A stretch of 64,000 bases of DNA, taken from UBA6136 sp044350805. GTDB lineage: Bacteria; Pseudomonadota; Gammaproteobacteria; Methylococcales; Methylococcaceae. Both the position numbers and the translations under genes were made by a program. Position 1 is the first letter of the stretch. Each line of letters starts with the position of its first letter. The notes below the pieces were generated by a model. It worked only from the letters and a program-made list of their open reading frames with translations. It searched no databases and was not told the DNA's origin. Shown here in pieces: positions 62,203 to 64,000 of this stretch. The stretch spans positions 1 through 64,000 of the forward strand of contig JBILGU010000006.1 in NCBI GenBank assembly GCA_044350805.1, in the 5' to 3' direction.

Positions 62203-63045
62203 ATGCCGCATGTAAGTGAACCTAAATCCGTACTGATCACCGGCTGCTCGAGCGGGATCGGGCGCACAACGGCCGACATGCTGAAAGCCAGGGGCTATCG
62301 GGTCTTTGCAACGGCCCGAAGGGCTGAGGATGTCGCCGAGTTGGCAAAAGCCGGCTTTGAGGCCCTCCAGCTGGATCTCAGTCAGCCCGATTCGATTCGG
62401 ACGGCGGTAGCCAAGGTTCTGGAGAAGACTGGAGGAACTCTTTACGGACTCTTCAATAATGGGGCTTATGGTCAGCCGGGTGCGGTTGAGGATCTCAGCC
62501 TTGAGGCATTGAAAGCCCAGTTTGAGACCAATTTTTTCGGAACGCACGAACTGACGCGCCTGATCATTCCGGTGATGCGACGGCAAGGCGAAGGCCGCAT
62601 CATCCAGAATAGCTCCGTCCTTGGTTTTGCCGCCATGAAGTTTCGTGGGGCATACAACGCCAGCAAGTTTGCCCTCGAAGGCCTGACCGACACCCTGCGG
62701 CTTGAGCTCGAAGGCAGTGGGGTCAAGGTCTGCCTGATTGAGCCTGGCCCCATCGAAAGTCGCTTTCGGGATAATGCCCTCAAACAGTATCAGTCGCATG
62801 TGAATCCCGCCGGAAGCCCTCATGAAGCAACCTATGCAACCCTTGTGGCCCGGCTGGTCAAGGTGGGTCCTGCCGCGCCCTTCACCGAGGGTCCCGAGTC
62901 GGTGGGCCGGCGTGTCATCCATGCCCTGGAGGCGCGTCGCCCCAAGGTTCGCTACCATGTGACGTTTCCGACCACCCTCTTTGCCGTGCTCAAGCGAATC
63001 CTCTCCGATCGGGCGATGGACTGGGTCTTGGGCAAGATCAACTGA
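62203..63045 (+). CDS. Short-chain dehydrogenase/reductase
   Basis: A 280-residue Rossmann-fold oxidoreductase. TGCSSGIG cofactor loop (residues about 14-21), NNGAYG, and YNASK (Tyr/Lys catalytic pair, about 150-154) are present. The substrate is not evident. It follows mrcB by about 20 bp and precedes a glycosyltransferase; the neighbours suggest, but do not show, a role in envelope or lipid chemistry. Confidence 0.88.
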   Translation: MPHVSEPKSVLITGCSSGIGRTTADMLKARGYRVFATARRAEDVAELAKAGFEALQLDLSQPDSIRTAVAKVLEKTGGTLYGLFNNGAYGQPGAVEDLSLEALKAQFETNFFGTHELTRLIIPVMRRQGEGRIIQNSSVLGFAAMKFRGAYNASKFALEGLTDTLRLELEGSGVKVCLIEPGPIESRFRDNALKQYQSHVNPAGSPHEATYATLVARLVKVGPAAPFTEGPESVGRRVIHALEARRPKVRYHVTFPTTLFAVLKRILSDRAMDWVLGKIN

Positions 63046-63061
63046 CTGAAAAAAGGCCCCC

Positions 63062-64000
63062 ATGTCATCGGTTACGCCACACGCAGGCTCCACCCCCCCA
63101 AGACATCTTGCGCTTTTTGTGTCCTTCTCAGGCACTGGAGGCGTCGAACGGGTGACCTTGAATCTCCTTCAAGGCCTGTCCCAGGAACCGGATGTGAGGA
63201 TCGATCTTCTTTTGGTGGTCGCTCGCCGCGGGACGCCGCCCGTCATTCCCTGGCCCAATATCAGGGTCATCAATCTCGGTGTTCGCCATTCTCAGATGGC
63301 CATTCCGGCGCTGATTCGCTACCTTCGTAGCGAGCAGCCGGACGTCCTGATGGTCGCAAAAGATCGGGCCATTCGGACCGCGATTGTGGCGCACGCGATC
63401 GCGCGGGTGAAGACCCGACTGGTCGGCCAGTTGCACATGAACATGCAGGGTTTCCTCAAGAGCAAGTCCGGGTGGACCCGCTGGACACGCCTCGCTCCCA
63501 TGCGTTGGCTCTTTCCCTCCCTCAACAAGATCATCGGGGTTTCCGAAGGCGTTGTTGAGGACACGATCGAGATTACCGGCATGCCCAGGCAACGGGTGAT
63601 CGCGATTCGAAATCCGGTCATCACCCCCGAGCTTGCCGTCATGGCGCAGGAGGACCCTGCGCATCCCTGGTTCAAGGAAGCCATTCCCGTGGTTCTGGGC
63701 GCAGGTCGGCTGACACCCGAAAAAGACTTTCCTACCCTGATTCGTGCTTTTGCAAGGCTTCGCGAACAGCGCGCAGCACGATTGATGATCCTCGGGGAGG
63801 GTCCCCTGGAAGCCAGTCTTCGCGAACTGACCCGGACCTTGGGGATCGAGGCCGATGTCGATTTCCCCGGGTTTACCCCCAATCCCTTTGCCTACATGCA
63901 ACGAGCGGCCTTGTTTGTGATGTCTTCTGCCTGGGAAGGTTCGGGGAACGTCCTGGTCGAGGCCTTGGCCTTGGGGACGCCTTCGGTCTCGACCGATTGC
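63062..64000 (+). CDS. Glycosyltransferase family 4 (partial, cut by window end)
   Basis: An open frame of 313 codons from ATG 63062, without stop before the window end. The N-terminal part has FVSFSGTGGVERVTLNLL (GT4 acceptor-domain glycine loop), and the second domain contains GAGRLTPEKDFPTLIRAF, ILGEGPLEASLREL, and MSSAWEGSGNVLVEALALGTP, the E-x7-E nucleotide-sugar site. It probably transfers a sugar to a lipid or polysaccharide acceptor; donor and acceptor are unknown. Confidence 0.9.
   Translation, partial: MSSVTPHAGSTPPRHLALFVSFSGTGGVERVTLNLLQGLSQEPDVRIDLLLVVARRGTPPVIPWPNIRVINLGVRHSQMAIPALIRYLRSEQPDVLMVAKDRAIRTAIVAHAIARVKTRLVGQLHMNMQGFLKSKSGWTRWTRLAPMRWLFPSLNKIIGVSEGVVEDTIEITGMPRQRVIAIRNPVITPELAVMAQEDPAHPWFKEAIPVVLGAGRLTPEKDFPTLIRAFARLREQRAARLMILGEGPLEASLRELTRTLGIEADVDFPGFTPNPFAYMQRAALFVMSSAWEGSGNVLVEALALGTPSVSTDC

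Noticed and set aside
62203..63901. Long minus-strand frames at the window end
   Set aside because: They lie opposite the SDR and the glycosyltransferase, both of which have clear motifs on the plus strand.

Overview
The window is a densely packed chromosomal segment of a Gram-negative proteobacterium. It encodes a lipid A pathway, LepB, PBP1b, an RpoE/RseA/RseB/MucD envelope-stress cluster and CsrA. The gene order (mutS-pncC-recA-recX-alaS-lysC-csrA-tRNA-Ser, and rpoE-rseA-rseB-mucD-lepA-lepB-rnc-era-recO-pdxJ) is typical of Gammaproteobacteria and some Betaproteobacteria. A pair of UDP-GlcNAc 3-amination genes (gnnA, gnnB) lies between lpxA and lpxB, as described for Acidithiobacillus ferrooxidans. 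The host could therefore be an Acidithiobacillia-like or early-branching gamma/beta lineage; the sequence alone does not settle the genus.

Layout. 1-1950: AT-richer accessory edge with an orphan CsgG-like lipoprotein, a small unknown gene and an integrase fragment beside initiator tRNA-fMet. 2009-10364 (mostly minus): riboflavin, thiamine and one-carbon cluster glyA-nrdR-ribD, then ribE-ribBX-orf-ribH-nusB-thiL-pgpA, with two small plus-strand genes between ribD and ribE. 10424-13838 (minus): glnD and map. 14056-22540 (plus): rpsB-tsf-pyrH-frr-uppS-cdsA-dxr-rseP-dsbC. 22558-31267: mutS, divergent from pncC, then recA-recX-alaS-lysC. 31268-32221: a long structured leader, csrA and tRNA-Ser(GCU). 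32222-34125: rpsP-rimM-trmD-rplS. 34223-41405: ogt-xerD-lpxA-gnnA-gnnB-lpxB-greB(frameshifted)-YgjP-like protease-thioredoxin. 41402-43513: an unassigned P-loop ATPase divergent from a membrane protein. 43557-47247: ppnP, a Sel1-repeat protein, a quinone reductase and nadB. 47513-57455: the RpoE cluster through pdxJ. 57548-64000: a two-TM unknown, dusA, folE, mrcB, an SDR and a glycosyltransferase cut by the window end.

The genes supply translation factors, envelope assembly (CdsA, UppS, RseP, DsbC, LpxA/B, MrcB), cofactor synthesis and DNA maintenance. Points that stand out are the probable four-amide lipid A locus, a RibB whose RibA half has lost its zinc site, a probable CTG-initiated recX on the recA stop codon, a csrA leader rich in GGA motifs, a frameshift in greB, an unusual charged tail on CdsA, and an uncharacterised ATPase.
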